Source of the DNA: CAWFXC01 sp963819735
GTDB taxonomy: Bacteria; Actinomycetota; Acidimicrobiia; IMCC26256; DASPTH01
Length of the DNA: 64,000 nucleotides
Direction: 5' to 3'
Assembly (NCBI GenBank): GCA_963819735.1
Contig: CAWFXC010000003.1
Location: forward strand, 62,001-126,000
Shown here: positions 1 through 8,908 of the stretch, one piece after another
How positions within the stretch are numbered: the first letter of the stretch is position 1
Layout: the number at the start of each line of letters is the position of its first letter
Translations under genes and position numbers: made by a program
The notes under the pieces: model-generated
Seen by the model: the letters and a program-made list of their open reading frames with translations, nothing else
What the model was told of the DNA's origin: nothing
Database searches by the model: none

Positions 1-697
1 GTCGCAGGCCGGGAGGCAGTGCCAGGGTCAGGTGGTCGCCGGCGGCGGAGGCGGGCCCCCGCTCGAGCGCGTCGGCGGCATCGCGCACACCCATGTTCTC
101 GTGGAGCGCGTAGGTGCCCGCCTGGAAGTTCACGCCGCCGGACACCTTCGACCAGATCTGGAACGCGAGCGAGGAGTCGATCACGCCGGCGTGGGCGAGG
201 GCGTCGCCGGCCTCGCTGGCACCCCAGCCGGGTTGGACGTCGACGGTTACCGCGGCGCCCTGGCCCCCGGGCGGGCTGAGCTGCCAGTAGAACCACCCGG
301 CGGCGACCAGGAACGGCAGCACCAGCACCGCGATGACGGCGACGACGGCCCACCGGCGGCGACGGCGACGGGTGCGGCTGCGGGCGGCGTCTCGCCGCGT
401 AGGAGCCGCGGCCCGGTTCCGTCGGGACGAATCGGCCGCCGAATCGCCCGAACCGGCGGCGACGGCCGCCGAATCGACGGGCGAATCGGCGAATTCGGTG
501 GATTCGGTGGCCGATTTCGGCGAATCGGCGGGCGATTCGGTGCGAGGGAACGCATTGCCCGCCTCGGTATCGGGCGTGCGGGGCGGCGGGTCGCGAGTCG
601 GGGGCTCGCGGCGGGGTGGCGAGCGGCGGGGTGGTGAGCCCACGGCCGGTGATCCGAGTGGCGGCCACTCCCCGTGGTCGTCGCCGTCCGGGCTCAA
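1..697 (-). CDS. mltG: Endolytic transglycosylase MltG/YceG, N-terminal part (runs off the window)
   Basis: Cleaves nascent glycan strands at the membrane to set glycan length. The reading frame shows a low-complexity Ser/Ala/Pro cytoplasmic N-terminus, an Arg-rich stretch, one membrane segment (WAVVAVIAVLVLPFLVAAGW) and then the start of the extracellular YceG fold (VTVDVQPGWGASEAGDAL, FQAGTYALHENM). The catalytic part lies beyond base 1. I chose the TTG at 697 because it overlaps the ruvX stop (TTGA) and has a purine-rich GGGGA upstream; an in-frame GTG at 643 is the alternative. The alaS-ruvX-mltG order is the usual actinobacterial arrangement, which supports the call despite the missing catalytic domain. 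Confidence 0.82.
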   Translation of the reverse strand, partial: MSPDGDDHGEWPPLGSPAVGSPPRRSPPRREPPTRDPPPRTPDTEAGNAFPRTESPADSPKSATESTEFADSPVDSAAVAAGSGDSAADSSRRNRAAAPTRRDAARSRTRRRRRRWAVVAVIAVLVLPFLVAAGWFYWQLSPPGGQGAAVTVDVQPGWGASEAGDALAHAGVIDSSLAFQIWSKVSGGVNFQAGTYALHENMGVRDAADALERGPASAAGDHLTLALPPGLR

Positions 698-1200
698 CTG
701 GTTTCCCCGAGGCCGGGCGCCGGCCGGGGCGCTTCGCCGGGCGCCGGGCCGGGCCCGTGGGCGTCGAGCCACCCCTGGAGGATGACCGCGGCCGCCGCCG
801 CATCGACCCGCTCGCGGCGGGCCCGCCGCCGTGCGCCCTGCCGCACGTGGGCCTCCCGGAGTCCTTGCTGAGCGATCATCGTGGTGAAGCGCTCATCGTA
901 GGTGTCGACCTCGATCGAGTCGGGGCGCGTCAACTCCCGCAGCGTCTCGATCTCGGTCAGCGCCGAGCGGGCCGCGGGCCCGAGCTTCCCCGACAGCGAC
1001 CGGGGCATCCCCACCACGATGCACCCGGCGCCGATGTCGCGCGCCGCCGCCACGATCGCCTGCAGGTCGGCGGTGCCGTCGCCCGATCGCTCGATGGTCG
1101 AGTGCGGCGAGGCCAACACCCCCGACGGGTCGGAGGCGGCCAGGCCGATACGACGAGATCCGAGATCGACGCCGAGGACGCGGCGACGATCGTGCGTCAC
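694..1200 (-). CDS. ruvX: Holliday junction resolvase-like YqgF/RuvX
   Basis: RNase H-fold protein of the YqgF family (168 residues, normal length), linked to pre-16S rRNA 5' end processing and proposed as a Holliday junction resolvase. The family motif VLGVDLGSRRIGLA is at residues 8-21, followed by VVGMPRSLSGKLG and the YDERFTT motif with its acidic residues. It starts with GTG, four bases overlapping the alaS stop, so the two are probably translationally coupled. The Arg-rich loop RQGARRRARRER before the last helix is typical. Call is firm; the in vivo substrate is family knowledge only. Confidence 0.93.
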   Translation of the reverse strand: MTHDRRRVLGVDLGSRRIGLAASDPSGVLASPHSTIERSGDGTADLQAIVAAARDIGAGCIVVGMPRSLSGKLGPAARSALTEIETLRELTRPDSIEVDTYDERFTTMIAQQGLREAHVRQGARRRARRERVDAAAAAVILQGWLDAHGPGPAPGEAPRPAPGLGETS

Positions 1201-3836
1201 CCGCCGGCGGCGGTCGCCGCGGACTCGAGGAGCGCGCTCGCGTCGTCGATCGCGTCGACCTTCGGCCCGCCACCCACCACGAGCTCCGGATTCTGGGCCG
1301 TCCCGCCACCGAGCGCCTTGGCCGCATCGCGCGCGATGTCGGCCGCCGACGCGCCCGACGCCACGCGGTCCTTGCTCACCGCGACCGCGAGACCGGCCTT
1401 GGCGCCATCGGGCCCGAGCCCGATGAGCGCGGCAACGCCCGAACCGAGCGCGTCACGCGTCGCCACCGCGAGCCGGCGCAGATCGTCGGGCGCGAGGCCG
1501 TCGCGCCGCGCCACCACCACGCCGTCAACCGCGCCCGCCGCCAGGGTGCCCGCTTCGGCCCCCGCTTGCTTGGCGCGCTCGGCGGCCAGCTCGTCCTGCA
1601 GCTCCTTGATCTGATCCACGAGCCGCGACACCCGCTCGGGCAGCTCCGCCGGCGCGACCTTCAGCGCATCGGCGAGCTCGCGCAGCTGCACCTCCTCCTC
1701 GTGGATGCGCGCCAGCGCGCCGTCGCCGGTGACCGCTTCGATGCGCCGGAGATTGGCGCCGATCGAGCCTTCGCTCACGATCTTGATCGGCCCGATGAAC
1801 CCGAGCGCGTGCACGTGCGTCCCGCCGCACAGCTCGATGGAGTGCTCACCCGCTTCGAGCACCCGCACGAGATCGCCGTACTTGTCGCCGAAGAACGCGA
1901 TCGCGCCCAGCGACTCCGCGTGCTCCTTCGTGGTCTCGTAGTGGCGCACCGGCGCGTCGCCGATGATCTCTGCGTTGGCCAGCGCCTCGACCCGGTCGAG
2001 CTGGTCCCGCGTCAACGCTTCATGGTGGCTGAAGTCGAAGCGGAGTCGATCGGGCGCCACCATCGATCCCGCCTGCTTCACGTGGGCGCCGAGCACTTCG
2101 CGCAGCGCCCAGTGCAGGATGTGGGTGGCGGTGTGATTGCGCCGGATGGCGTCGCGGCGCCGGCCGTCGATCCTGGCGTTCCCCTCGTCGCCCTCCGACA
2201 CCGTCCCCGCTTCGACGACGCCCCGGTGCAGCACGAGACCGGGCAGGCCGTACTGCGTGTCGTCGATGCGCACCCGGCCGCCGCCGAGCGTCTCGATCAC
2301 GCCGGTGTCGCCGACCTGGCCACCGGACTCGGCGTAGAACGGGGTGCGGTCGAGCACCACGCTCAGCTCGGTGCCCTCCCCCGCCTGCGCGAGGCGCTCG
2401 CGTCCACCGATCAGCGCCCGCACCTTGGCCCCGGTGGTCCCGTACTCCTGGCGCCCGGTGAAGTCGGTCGGCCCCAGCTCGTCGAACAGCTCGCGGTAGA
2501 GCTCGATGGGCGCGCCCGTGCCCTTGCCCCCCGCCGCCTTGTGCGCTTCCTTCGCCCGCGTCCGCTGCTCGTTCATGCGGGCGCGGAAGCCGTCGACGTC
2601 GACCCCGCGGCCGCGTTCGCCCGCGATCTCGCGCGTGAGATCGATCGGGAAGCCCAGCGTGTCGTGCAGGAAGAACGCGTCGTCGCCGGTGACGTCGCCG
2701 CGCTCGACCAGATCGTCGAGGAGATCCAGCCCGCGCGTGAGGGTCTGGCGGAACCGTTCTTCCTCCCGCCGCACGACGCTCTGCACGAGGTCGTGTTGCT
2801 TCACGATCTCGGGGTACGCGCCGCCCATCACCGTGACCGTCGCGTCGACCAGCGCGGGGGTGACCAGCTCTTCGGCGCCGAGCAGGAACGCGTGCCGCAC
2901 CGCCCGGCGAATGATGCGGCGCAGCACGTAGCCGCGTTCCTCGTTCGACGGCACCACGCCGTCGGCCACCAGGAACGTCATCGTGCGACCGTGCTCGGCG
3001 AGGATCCGGAGCGAGACGTCGTGCTCGGTGCCCGGGAAGCCGGTGTACCCGACCCCGGTGACCGCTTCCGCCGCCGCGATGAGCGGGCGGAACACGTCGA
3101 TGTCCCACACCGAGGCCGCGCCCTGCAGCACCGCCAGGTTGCGCTCGAGCCCGGCGCCGGTGTCGACGCTCGGGGCGGGCAGCGGGACGAGCTCGCCGTC
3201 GGGGCGGGCGTCGAACTGCATGAACACGAGATTCCAGATCTCGACGTAGCGGTCCTCGTTCTTGGCCGGGCCGCCGTCGGGGCCGAAGTCCGGCCCGAGG
3301 TCCCAGAAGATCTCGGAGCTGGGCCCGCACGGGCCGGTGTCGGCCATCCGCCAGAAGTTGTCGTCGCCCAGCCGTTGGATGCGCTCGGCAGGCAGGCCCA
3401 CGACGTCGCGCCAGATTTCCTCGGCTTCGTCGTCGGTGGTGTGGACGGTGACCCAGAGCCGCTCGGGATCGAGGCCGAGGACGTCGGTGTAGAACTCCCA
3501 CGCCCACTGGATGGCGTCGCGCTTGAAGTAGTCGCCGAAGCTGAAGTTCCCCAGCATCTCGAAGAACGTGAAGTGGCGGTTGGTGCGGCCGACGTCGTCG
3601 AGGTCGTTGTGCTTTCCGCCCGCCCGCACGCACTTCTGGATCGACGTGGCCCGCCGGTACGGGGGCGTCTCGTCGCCGACGAAGTAGGGCTTGAACGGGA
3701 CCATGCCCGCGTTCGTGAACAGCAACGTGTTGTCGTGCGGGATCAGGCTCGACGACGCCACCCGGGTGTGACCGCGAGCCGCGAAGAAGTCGAGGTAGGC
3801 AGCGCGCAACTCGTCGGCAGTTCGCGGCGGGGACAC
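1197..3836 (-). CDS. alaS: Alanyl-tRNA synthetase
   Basis: Charges tRNA-Ala in the cytoplasm. 879 residues, full family length. N-terminal class II catalytic core (residues about 1-230, with NAGMVPFKPYF and RNHFTFFEMLGNFSFGDYFK-type motif 1/2), tRNA-recognition region, editing domain with the zinc-site motifs HTATH and CGGTH, coiled segment (VDQIKELQDELAAERAKQ) and the C-terminal Gly-rich DHHA1 region. GTG start at 3836 has no clear Shine-Dalgarno; instead a TACCAT box lies six bases upstream, which would fit a leaderless transcript. It is also downstream of the two small membrane-protein genes, so both operon and own-promoter expression are possible. Confidence 0.97.
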   Translation of the reverse strand: MSPPRTADELRAAYLDFFAARGHTRVASSSLIPHDNTLLFTNAGMVPFKPYFVGDETPPYRRATSIQKCVRAGGKHNDLDDVGRTNRHFTFFEMLGNFSFGDYFKRDAIQWAWEFYTDVLGLDPERLWVTVHTTDDEAEEIWRDVVGLPAERIQRLGDDNFWRMADTGPCGPSSEIFWDLGPDFGPDGGPAKNEDRYVEIWNLVFMQFDARPDGELVPLPAPSVDTGAGLERNLAVLQGAASVWDIDVFRPLIAAAEAVTGVGYTGFPGTEHDVSLRILAEHGRTMTFLVADGVVPSNEERGYVLRRIIRRAVRHAFLLGAEELVTPALVDATVTVMGGAYPEIVKQHDLVQSVVRREEERFRQTLTRGLDLLDDLVERGDVTGDDAFFLHDTLGFPIDLTREIAGERGRGVDVDGFRARMNEQRTRAKEAHKAAGGKGTGAPIELYRELFDELGPTDFTGRQEYGTTGAKVRALIGGRERLAQAGEGTELSVVLDRTPFYAESGGQVGDTGVIETLGGGRVRIDDTQYGLPGLVLHRGVVEAGTVSEGDEGNARIDGRRRDAIRRNHTATHILHWALREVLGAHVKQAGSMVAPDRLRFDFSHHEALTRDQLDRVEALANAEIIGDAPVRHYETTKEHAESLGAIAFFGDKYGDLVRVLEAGEHSIELCGGTHVHALGFIGPIKIVSEGSIGANLRRIEAVTGDGALARIHEEEVQLRELADALKVAPAELPERVSRLVDQIKELQDELAAERAKQAGAEAGTLAAGAVDGVVVARRDGLAPDDLRRLAVATRDALGSGVAALIGLGPDGAKAGLAVAVSKDRVASGASAADIARDAAKALGGGTAQNPELVVGGGPKVDAIDDASALLESAATAAGG

Positions 3837-3848
3837 GCAGAAATGGTA
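3837..3848 (-). promoter_or_regulatory. Possible -10 box for leaderless alaS transcript
   Basis: On the minus strand TACCAT (3848-3843) ends six bases before the alaS GTG. Leaderless mRNAs with the start codon at the transcription start are common in actinobacteria. No convincing -35 was found and no ribosome-binding sequence is present, so this is a weak inference. Confidence 0.3.
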
Positions 3849-3890
3849 CCGCTTGGCCGTTGTGACCCGTCCCGGGCTTCGACGAACGAG

Positions 3891-4190
3891 CTAGTCGACG
3901 AACGGGTCGGGCGGGAGCGGCTCCGGTGCGAGCGGCTCGGGCGTGCGGCCCGGATGGCGCGCCCGTAACTCCTGCTCCCGGTCGCGCGCGGCGCGCTTGC
4001 CGTCGTCGAGGGCGGCCGCGACCTGGTCGCGGAAGCTCGACGCGCGGTCGGTGATGTTGTCGGTGACGCGCACCGCAACCGCGTTGGGCTTGAAGCGATC
4101 CAGTTGCTGTCGGGCCTTGCGGGCCGCGACGACGGTCGTGCCCACGCCGATGGTGAAGCCGACCCCGAGCCAGGTGACGCGCTTGAACAT
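3891..4190 (-). CDS. Small membrane-anchored protein, DUF6167-like
   Basis: 99 residues: a single N-terminal hydrophobic segment (VTWLGVGFTIGVGTTVVA, residues 5-22), then a charged helical part rich in Lys/Arg and a Pro-rich tail ending PLPPDPFVD. Proteins of this size and architecture sit between a DUF948 protein and alaS in many actinobacteria; I assign DUF6167 from that context and from the start MFKRVTW, not from a search. Its stop is directly abutted by the upstream DUF948 gene. Function unknown. Confidence 0.75.
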   Translation of the reverse strand: MFKRVTWLGVGFTIGVGTTVVAARKARQQLDRFKPNAVAVRVTDNITDRASSFRDQVAAALDDGKRAARDREQELRARHPGRTPEPLAPEPLPPDPFVD

Positions 4191-4604
4191 CTACGACGCT
4201 CGCTTCTTCTCGCGACCCTTGGTGCGCGACTTCGCGCCGCCGTGGACCGGCGCGTCACCCTTCAGCCGTTGCACCGCGCGTCGGGTACCGGTGCCGACGG
4301 CGAGCGCCTTGACCACCGGGCTGGTGAACGTGCGGTAGGCAAGGTCGGACGCGGCATCGACGCGACCCCCGACGATCTCGGCCCCGGTGACGATGGCGTC
4401 GACCCGGTCGAGCTCGAAGTCGGCGGCCCGGACCGCGGCCCGGAGCTCCTCGAGCGCGGGCTCGGCCTCGGCCCGGAAGTCGGCGGCGGCGGTCCGCAGG
4501 TCGCGCGCGGCGCGGTCGAGGCGGACGATCATTACCACGAGCACGACCAGCAGGACCAGGCAGATCTGGGCCCCGAACACTGCCGACCACTCGCTGGCGC
4601 TCAT
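4191..4604 (-). CDS. DUF948 family membrane protein
   Basis: 137 residues. One N-terminal membrane segment (VFGAQICLVLLVVLVVMIVR) is followed by a long amphipathic helix with the DUF948-type pattern (LDRAARDLRTAAADFRAEAE, FELDRVDAIVTGAE, DAASDLAYRTFTSPVVKALA) and a Lys/Arg-rich tail. The ATG at 4604 overlaps the rarA stop by four bases (ATGA), so I prefer it to the much longer open frame that runs on upstream against rarA. Placement rarA-DUF948-DUF6167-alaS is common in actinobacteria. Molecular role not established. Confidence 0.82.
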   Translation of the reverse strand: MSASEWSAVFGAQICLVLLVVLVVMIVRLDRAARDLRTAAADFRAEAEPALEELRAAVRAADFELDRVDAIVTGAEIVGGRVDAASDLAYRTFTSPVVKALAVGTGTRRAVQRLKGDAPVHGGAKSRTKGREKKRAS

Positions 4605-5917
4605 TCCTGCTCCTGATCTCCTCGATCGCCGCGGGCCCGACGGTCGACGTCGGCCCCCCGCCCGGTCGGGCGCCAGTACCGGTCGTCGCGGTCGTCGGGC
4701 CGGTACTGCTGCGCCACCCATCCCCCCGGAGCATCGTGCGGGTACACGTAGTCGGCGCCGTGCCGGAGCTTCGCCGCGCCAGGGTAATGGGCGTCGCGCA
4801 GATGGGGAGGTACCGCCCCGGCGGGCCGCTCGCCGACGTCGGTCATCGCCGCGCCGAGCGCGGTGATCACCGAGTTCGACTTCGGCGCGGTCGCCAGGTA
4901 GATCACCGCGTGGGCGAGGTTGAGCTGCGCCTCGGGCATTCCGACGAACTCCACCGCCCGGGCCGCGGCATCGGCGACCACCAGACCCTGGGGGTCGGCC
5001 ATGCCGACATCTTCCGACGCCAGGATCACCATGCGGCGCGCAATCAGGCGCGGGTCTTCGCCCGCGGTGATCATGCGGGCCAACCAGTAGAGCCCGGCGT
5101 CGACGTCGGAGCCGCGAATGCTCTTGATGAACGCGCTGAGCACGTCGTAGTGCTCGTCGTCGCCGTAGCGCAGCGCGCGCAACGCGAGCGCGGCTTCCGC
5201 ATCGGCCAGCGTGATCGCAGCCCGGCCCGCTTCCGACGCGAGCGCGGCCGCCACCTCGAGCGACGTGAGCGCGTGACGGGCGTCGCCCTCGGCGCGGTCG
5301 GCGAGATGGGTGAGCGCGTCGTCGTCGATGCCGAGGTGCTCGTCGCCCAAGCCGCGCGCTTCGTCGGTGAGTGCGCGGTGGATGAGCGACCGCAGATCGT
5401 CGACGCCGAGCGATTCGAGCCGGAACAGCGTGGAGCGCGAGAGCAACGGGCCGGTGAGCGAGAAGAACGGGTTCTCGGTGGTCGCACCGATCAGCACCAA
5501 CAACCCTTCCTCCACGTGCGGGAGGAGGGCGTCCTGCTGCGTGCGGTTGAAGCGGTGGACCTCGTCGAGGAACAGGATCGTGCCCCGGCCCTGCTCCCCC
5601 ATCCGCGCCCGGGCCCGCTCGGCGACCTCCCGCACGTCCTTCACCCCGGCGGTCACCGCCGACAACGGCTCGAACGCCTTGGCGGTGGCCCCGGCGACCA
5701 GGCGGGCGATCGTGGTCTTGCCGGTGCCCGGCGGGCCCCACAGGATCACCGACGAGAGGCGGTCCGACTCGATCAGCACCCGCAGCGGCCGTCCCTCCCC
5801 GAGGAGCTGCTGCTGGCCGAACACCTCGTCGAGCGAGCGGGGGCGGAGGCGGGCGGCGAGGGGCGCCCGGCGTTCGAGACGCTCCACCACTGCGGCGCTG
5901 AACAGGTCTTCGGCCAC
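4601..5917 (-). CDS. rarA: Replication-associated recombination protein A (RarA/MgsA), AAA+ ATPase
   Basis: AAA+ ATPase of the clamp-loader clade that acts at stalled replication forks. 438 residues. Walker A GPPGTGKTT at 61-69, Walker B LFLDEVHR, sensor motif GATTENPFF, and the family C-terminal MgsA domain (LARMITAGEDPRLIARRM, AQLNLAHAVIYLATAPKSN). It begins the minus-strand run towards mltG, divergent from the sigma-factor gene. Identification is firm. Confidence 0.95.
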   Translation of the reverse strand: MAEDLFSAAVVERLERRAPLAARLRPRSLDEVFGQQQLLGEGRPLRVLIESDRLSSVILWGPPGTGKTTIARLVAGATAKAFEPLSAVTAGVKDVREVAERARARMGEQGRGTILFLDEVHRFNRTQQDALLPHVEEGLLVLIGATTENPFFSLTGPLLSRSTLFRLESLGVDDLRSLIHRALTDEARGLGDEHLGIDDDALTHLADRAEGDARHALTSLEVAAALASEAGRAAITLADAEAALALRALRYGDDEHYDVLSAFIKSIRGSDVDAGLYWLARMITAGEDPRLIARRMVILASEDVGMADPQGLVVADAAARAVEFVGMPEAQLNLAHAVIYLATAPKSNSVITALGAAMTDVGERPAGAVPPHLRDAHYPGAAKLRHGADYVYPHDAPGGWVAQQYRPDDRDDRYWRPTGRGADVDRRARGDRGDQEQE

Positions 5918-5975
5918 GCCCCGATGCTACGGCCCGCACATTTCTCGGACCGGGTGTCAACCCCGGAGCCCACTC

Positions 5976-6554
5976 GTGCGTATTCTTCCTGTGACAGTGA
6001 CACTTGAAGCCGAGCGTCCTGCAGTCGGCAGGGTCAGGGAGCCGGACACCTGGTCCGCCCCGTCGACCGTGATCGACCTCGTCTTCGAGGAAGCCTTCGA
6101 CGAGCTCTACGCCCGGGCGTACGGCGTGGCCTTCCAGCTCCTCGGGAGCCGGAGCGAGGCCGAGGACGTCGCCCAGGAGACGCTGGCCCGGGCGTTCGCC
6201 CGCTGGCGCAAGATCCGCGCCTATTCCGCGGCGTGGGTCATCAAGGTCGCCGGCAATCTGGCCATCGACTCCTGGCGCCGCAGCCAGAAGGTCGACAAGT
6301 CGGTCGTCGCCACCACCGAGAACGCCCGCAGCACCTCGCCCGGCCCGTCGGGCCAGCGCGTCGATCTCCACCGGGCCCTCGCGCACCTCTCGCGCCGGCA
6401 ACGCGAGGTCCTGGTCCTGCGATTCCTCGCCGACCTCCCCGAGGCCGACGTCGCCAAGGCACTGGGCTGCTCGGTCGGCTCGGTGAAGCAACACGCCAGT
6501 CGCGGGCTCGCCACGCTCCGCGCCAACCTGGGCGCCACGGAGGAGAACGCATGA
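5976..6554 (+). CDS. ECF-type RNA polymerase sigma factor
   Basis: 192 residues. Region 2 (FDELYARAYGVAFQLLGSRS, EAEDVAQETLARAFARW) and region 4 (ALAHLSRRQREVLVLRFLAD, DVAKALGCSVGSVKQHASRG) are clear; the linker between them is short, as in group IV sigma factors. I chose the GTG at 5976 because GGAG sits seven bases upstream (5965-5968); GTGs at 5991 and 5997 are alternatives. Its stop overlaps the next gene by ATGA, which couples it to a membrane protein that is probably its anti-sigma factor. Regulon unknown. Confidence 0.88.
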   Translation: MRILPVTVTLEAERPAVGRVREPDTWSAPSTVIDLVFEEAFDELYARAYGVAFQLLGSRSEAEDVAQETLARAFARWRKIRAYSAAWVIKVAGNLAIDSWRRSQKVDKSVVATTENARSTSPGPSGQRVDLHRALAHLSRRQREVLVLRFLADLPEADVAKALGCSVGSVKQHASRGLATLRANLGATEENA

Positions 6555-7048
6555 TGCCGATCTCGTTTGCCGATGATCTCCGCGATCCCGCACCCCCGAT
6601 TGCGGGCCCCGCGGAACGCGCCGCCGTCGCCGCACGCACCAAGCAACTCGTGCGGCGACGCAGGTCCATGCAGAGCGCAGGGGCGCTCGGCGTGGTCGCC
6701 GCCGTTGCCGTGAGCGTGGCCGCGCTCACGGCCGGCGGCAGTTCCGCCCCGCCGGTCCACGTCGCGAGCACGCCGCGGACCGGCATCACCGGCGTGGTCA
6801 GGTCCGTTCCGCCGCTGGTGAAGGTCACCGTCACCCTGACCGGGACCGAGGGTCAGGGCACCTTCACCACTACTGCCCACGACAACGGCATGTTCGAGTT
6901 CCAGGAGGTTCCGCCGGGCGACTACCTCGGCACCTACGAGTGGGAGTCGGACGACGGCACCGCGGCCCAGTTCGGCCGTACCACGGTGACGATCAACGAC
7001 GGGTCCATCGTGATCATGTTCGCCACGCCGGACCACATCGCCATGTAA
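6551..7048 (+). CDS. Membrane protein coupled to the ECF sigma factor, probable anti-sigma factor
   Basis: 165 residues. About 40 cytoplasmic residues (Asp- and Pro-rich, then a basic RTKQLVRRRR), one membrane segment (GALGVVAAVAVSVAALTAGG), then an extracytoplasmic beta-sandwich-like domain resembling carboxypeptidase-regulatory/Cna-B repeats (ITGVVRSVPP, VKVTVTLTGT, MFEFQEVPPGDYLGTYEWES). No zinc-binding HxxxCxxC anti-sigma motif is visible in the short cytoplasmic part. The ATGA overlap with the sigma gene and the topology support an anti-sigma role; this is inferred, not shown. A strong terminator follows. Confidence 0.7.
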   Translation: MMPISFADDLRDPAPPIAGPAERAAVAARTKQLVRRRRSMQSAGALGVVAAVAVSVAALTAGGSSAPPVHVASTPRTGITGVVRSVPPLVKVTVTLTGTEGQGTFTTTAHDNGMFEFQEVPPGDYLGTYEWESDDGTAAQFGRTTVTINDGSIVIMFATPDHIAM

Positions 7049-7077
7049 GGGATCGGCCACATCCGAGCCCATTGGTT

Positions 7078-7131
7078 CGCCCCGCCCTGCCGTAGTCGCC
7101 CCCGCCCTGCACTACGGCGTTGGGCGGGGCG
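7078..7131. terminator. Terminator between converging anti-sigma and aspS genes
   Basis: Perfect 10-bp arms (7078-7087 and 7122-7131) enclose a second inner stem, GCCGTAG/CTACGGC, making a long interrupted hairpin. It is followed on the plus strand by a T-rich tract (7132-7140). It lies between the convergent plus-strand operon and aspS and could act in both directions, though the T tract favours the plus strand. Confidence 0.75.
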
Positions 7132-7153
7132 TTCTTTTCTAGCCCACCGGGCG

Positions 7154-8908
7154 TCAGCGTTTCGGTCGGGGAGCCAGCGTGAGGCCCAGTTCCCGCAACT
7201 GCGTGGGCTCGAGCGCCGTGGGCGCGCCGGTGAGCGGGTCGGCGCCCGACTGCGTCTTCGGGAACGCGATCACCTCGCGGATGTTGTCCTCGCCCGCCAG
7301 GATGGCCGTCAGCCGGTCGATCCCGAACGCGAAGCCGGCGTGCGGCGGCGCCCCGAAGCGGAAGGCGTCGAGCAGGAACCCGAACCGCGACTGCGCCTCC
7401 TCGGGCGTGATCCCGAGCAGCGAGAAGATCCGCTGCTGGATGTCGGGACGGTGGATCCGGACGCTGCCCGAGCCCAGCTCCCACCCGTTGAGCACGAGGT
7501 CGTAGGCCAGCGAGCGCACCGCGAGCAGGTCCTCGCCCGTGCCGTGCTCCAGGATCTCCATGTCGTCGGGGTGGGGCATGGTGAACGGGTGGTGCGCGGG
7601 CACCGGGTGGCCGTCGTCGTCAATCGATTCGAACAGCGGGAAGTCGACCACCCAAAGGAATTGGAGCCCGCCCTCGTGCACCGGCGGGCGGCCCAGCTCG
7701 ACCCGCAGCGTGCCGAGCACGTGGTCGACCAGGCGACGGGGGCCGGCGGCCACGAGCAGGAGGTCGCCGGCCGCGCAGCCCAGCACGTCGACCAGGCCGA
7801 GTTGCTCGGCGTCGGACAGGAACTTCACGATCGGGGCGTCGAGCCCCCCGCCGTCGAGCACCCGCATCCACACCAGGCCGCCGGCGCCGAGCTGCTTGGC
7901 CCGGTCGACCAGCTTGTCGACCTGCGCGCGCGACATCGAACCCTGCCCGGGAAGACGGATCCCCTTCACCATGTCGGCCTGGAACGCCCGGAACTCGGTG
8001 GCCGCGAACACCTCGCACAGGTCGATCAGCTCCAGCCCGAAGCGCACGTCGGGCTTGTCGGAGCCGTAGCGCTCCTGCGCCTGGTGCCACGTCATGCGCG
8101 ACACCGGTGCGGGACGCGTCCCCGTGACCGCCTCGGCGGCGTCGAGCACCGCGGCGCCGATCACCCCCATGACGTCGTCGGCGTCGGCGAAGCTCATCTC
8201 CGCGTCGAGCTGCATGAACTCGAACTGGCGGTCGGCGCGCAGGTCCTCGTCGCGCAGGCACCGCGCGATCTGGTAGTAGCGGTCGAGGCCGCCCACCATC
8301 AGGAGCTGCTTGAACAGCTGCGGACTCTGGGGCAACGCGTAGAACTCGCCCGGCGACAGCCGTGAAGGCACCACGAAGTCGCGCGCGCCCTCGGGCGTCG
8401 ACGCGATCAGCATCGGTGTCTCCACCTCGACGAAGCCCTGCGCGTCGAGCGCGCGGCGCAATTCACCGTTGACCTGCGCGCGCACCCGCAGGTTGCGCTG
8501 CAGGCGCGGGCGTCGCAGATCGAGGTAGCGGTGGCGCAGCCGCAGGATCTCGTCGGCTTCGATGCGGTCGTCGATCGGGAACGGCGGCGTCTCGGCCTCG
8601 CTCAACACGGTGAGGGTCGACGCTGCCACCTCGACCTCGCCGGTGGGCAGCGTGTCGTTCACCGTGCCATCGGGCCGGTGGCGCACCGCGCCCTCGATCT
8701 GCACGACGTACTCACCGCGCACGCGGTGCACGTCGCCCCCCGCCAGCTGGTCGGGGTCGACGACCACCTGCACGATGCCCGCGGTGTCGCGGACGTCGAG
8801 GAACACCACTCCTCCGTGGTCGCGACGGCCGTCGACCCAACCGCACACCACCACGTCGCGTCCGATGTCGGTCGCCCGGAGATCGCCGGCGCGATCGGTT
8901 CGCATCAT
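7154..8908 (-). CDS. aspS: Aspartyl-tRNA synthetase
   Basis: Charges tRNA-Asp (possibly also tRNA-Asn; specificity cannot be read with certainty). 584 residues, bacterial type. N-terminal OB-fold anticodon domain (VVVCGWVDGRRDHGGVVFLD), class II core with GFVEVETPMLIASTPEGARD and QSPQLFKQLLM, the bacterial GAD insertion, and the C-terminal GIDRLTAIL motif 3. The ATG at 8908 overlaps the hisS stop by ATGA. A longer upstream frame overlaps hisS and is not needed. Confidence 0.96.
   Translation of the reverse strand: MMRTDRAGDLRATDIGRDVVVCGWVDGRRDHGGVVFLDVRDTAGIVQVVVDPDQLAGGDVHRVRGEYVVQIEGAVRHRPDGTVNDTLPTGEVEVAASTLTVLSEAETPPFPIDDRIEADEILRLRHRYLDLRRPRLQRNLRVRAQVNGELRRALDAQGFVEVETPMLIASTPEGARDFVVPSRLSPGEFYALPQSPQLFKQLLMVGGLDRYYQIARCLRDEDLRADRQFEFMQLDAEMSFADADDVMGVIGAAVLDAAEAVTGTRPAPVSRMTWHQAQERYGSDKPDVRFGLELIDLCEVFAATEFRAFQADMVKGIRLPGQGSMSRAQVDKLVDRAKQLGAGGLVWMRVLDGGGLDAPIVKFLSDAEQLGLVDVLGCAAGDLLLVAAGPRRLVDHVLGTLRVELGRPPVHEGGLQFLWVVDFPLFESIDDDGHPVPAHHPFTMPHPDDMEILEHGTGEDLLAVRSLAYDLVLNGWELGSGSVRIHRPDIQQRIFSLLGITPEEAQSRFGFLLDAFRFGAPPHAGFAFGIDRLTAILAGEDNIREVIAFPKTQSGADPLTGAPTALEPTQLRELGLTLAPRPKR

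Noticed and set aside
1566..3968. 800-codon plus-strand open frame antisense to alaS
   Set aside because: Same GC-driven shadow effect; alaS on the minus strand is conserved over its entire length.
4191..6635. Giant fusion of the DUF948 protein with an upstream Arg/Gly-rich region
   Set aside because: The upstream frame overlaps rarA and the sigma gene out of frame; the ATG at 4604 with ATGA coupling gives a normal DUF948 protein.
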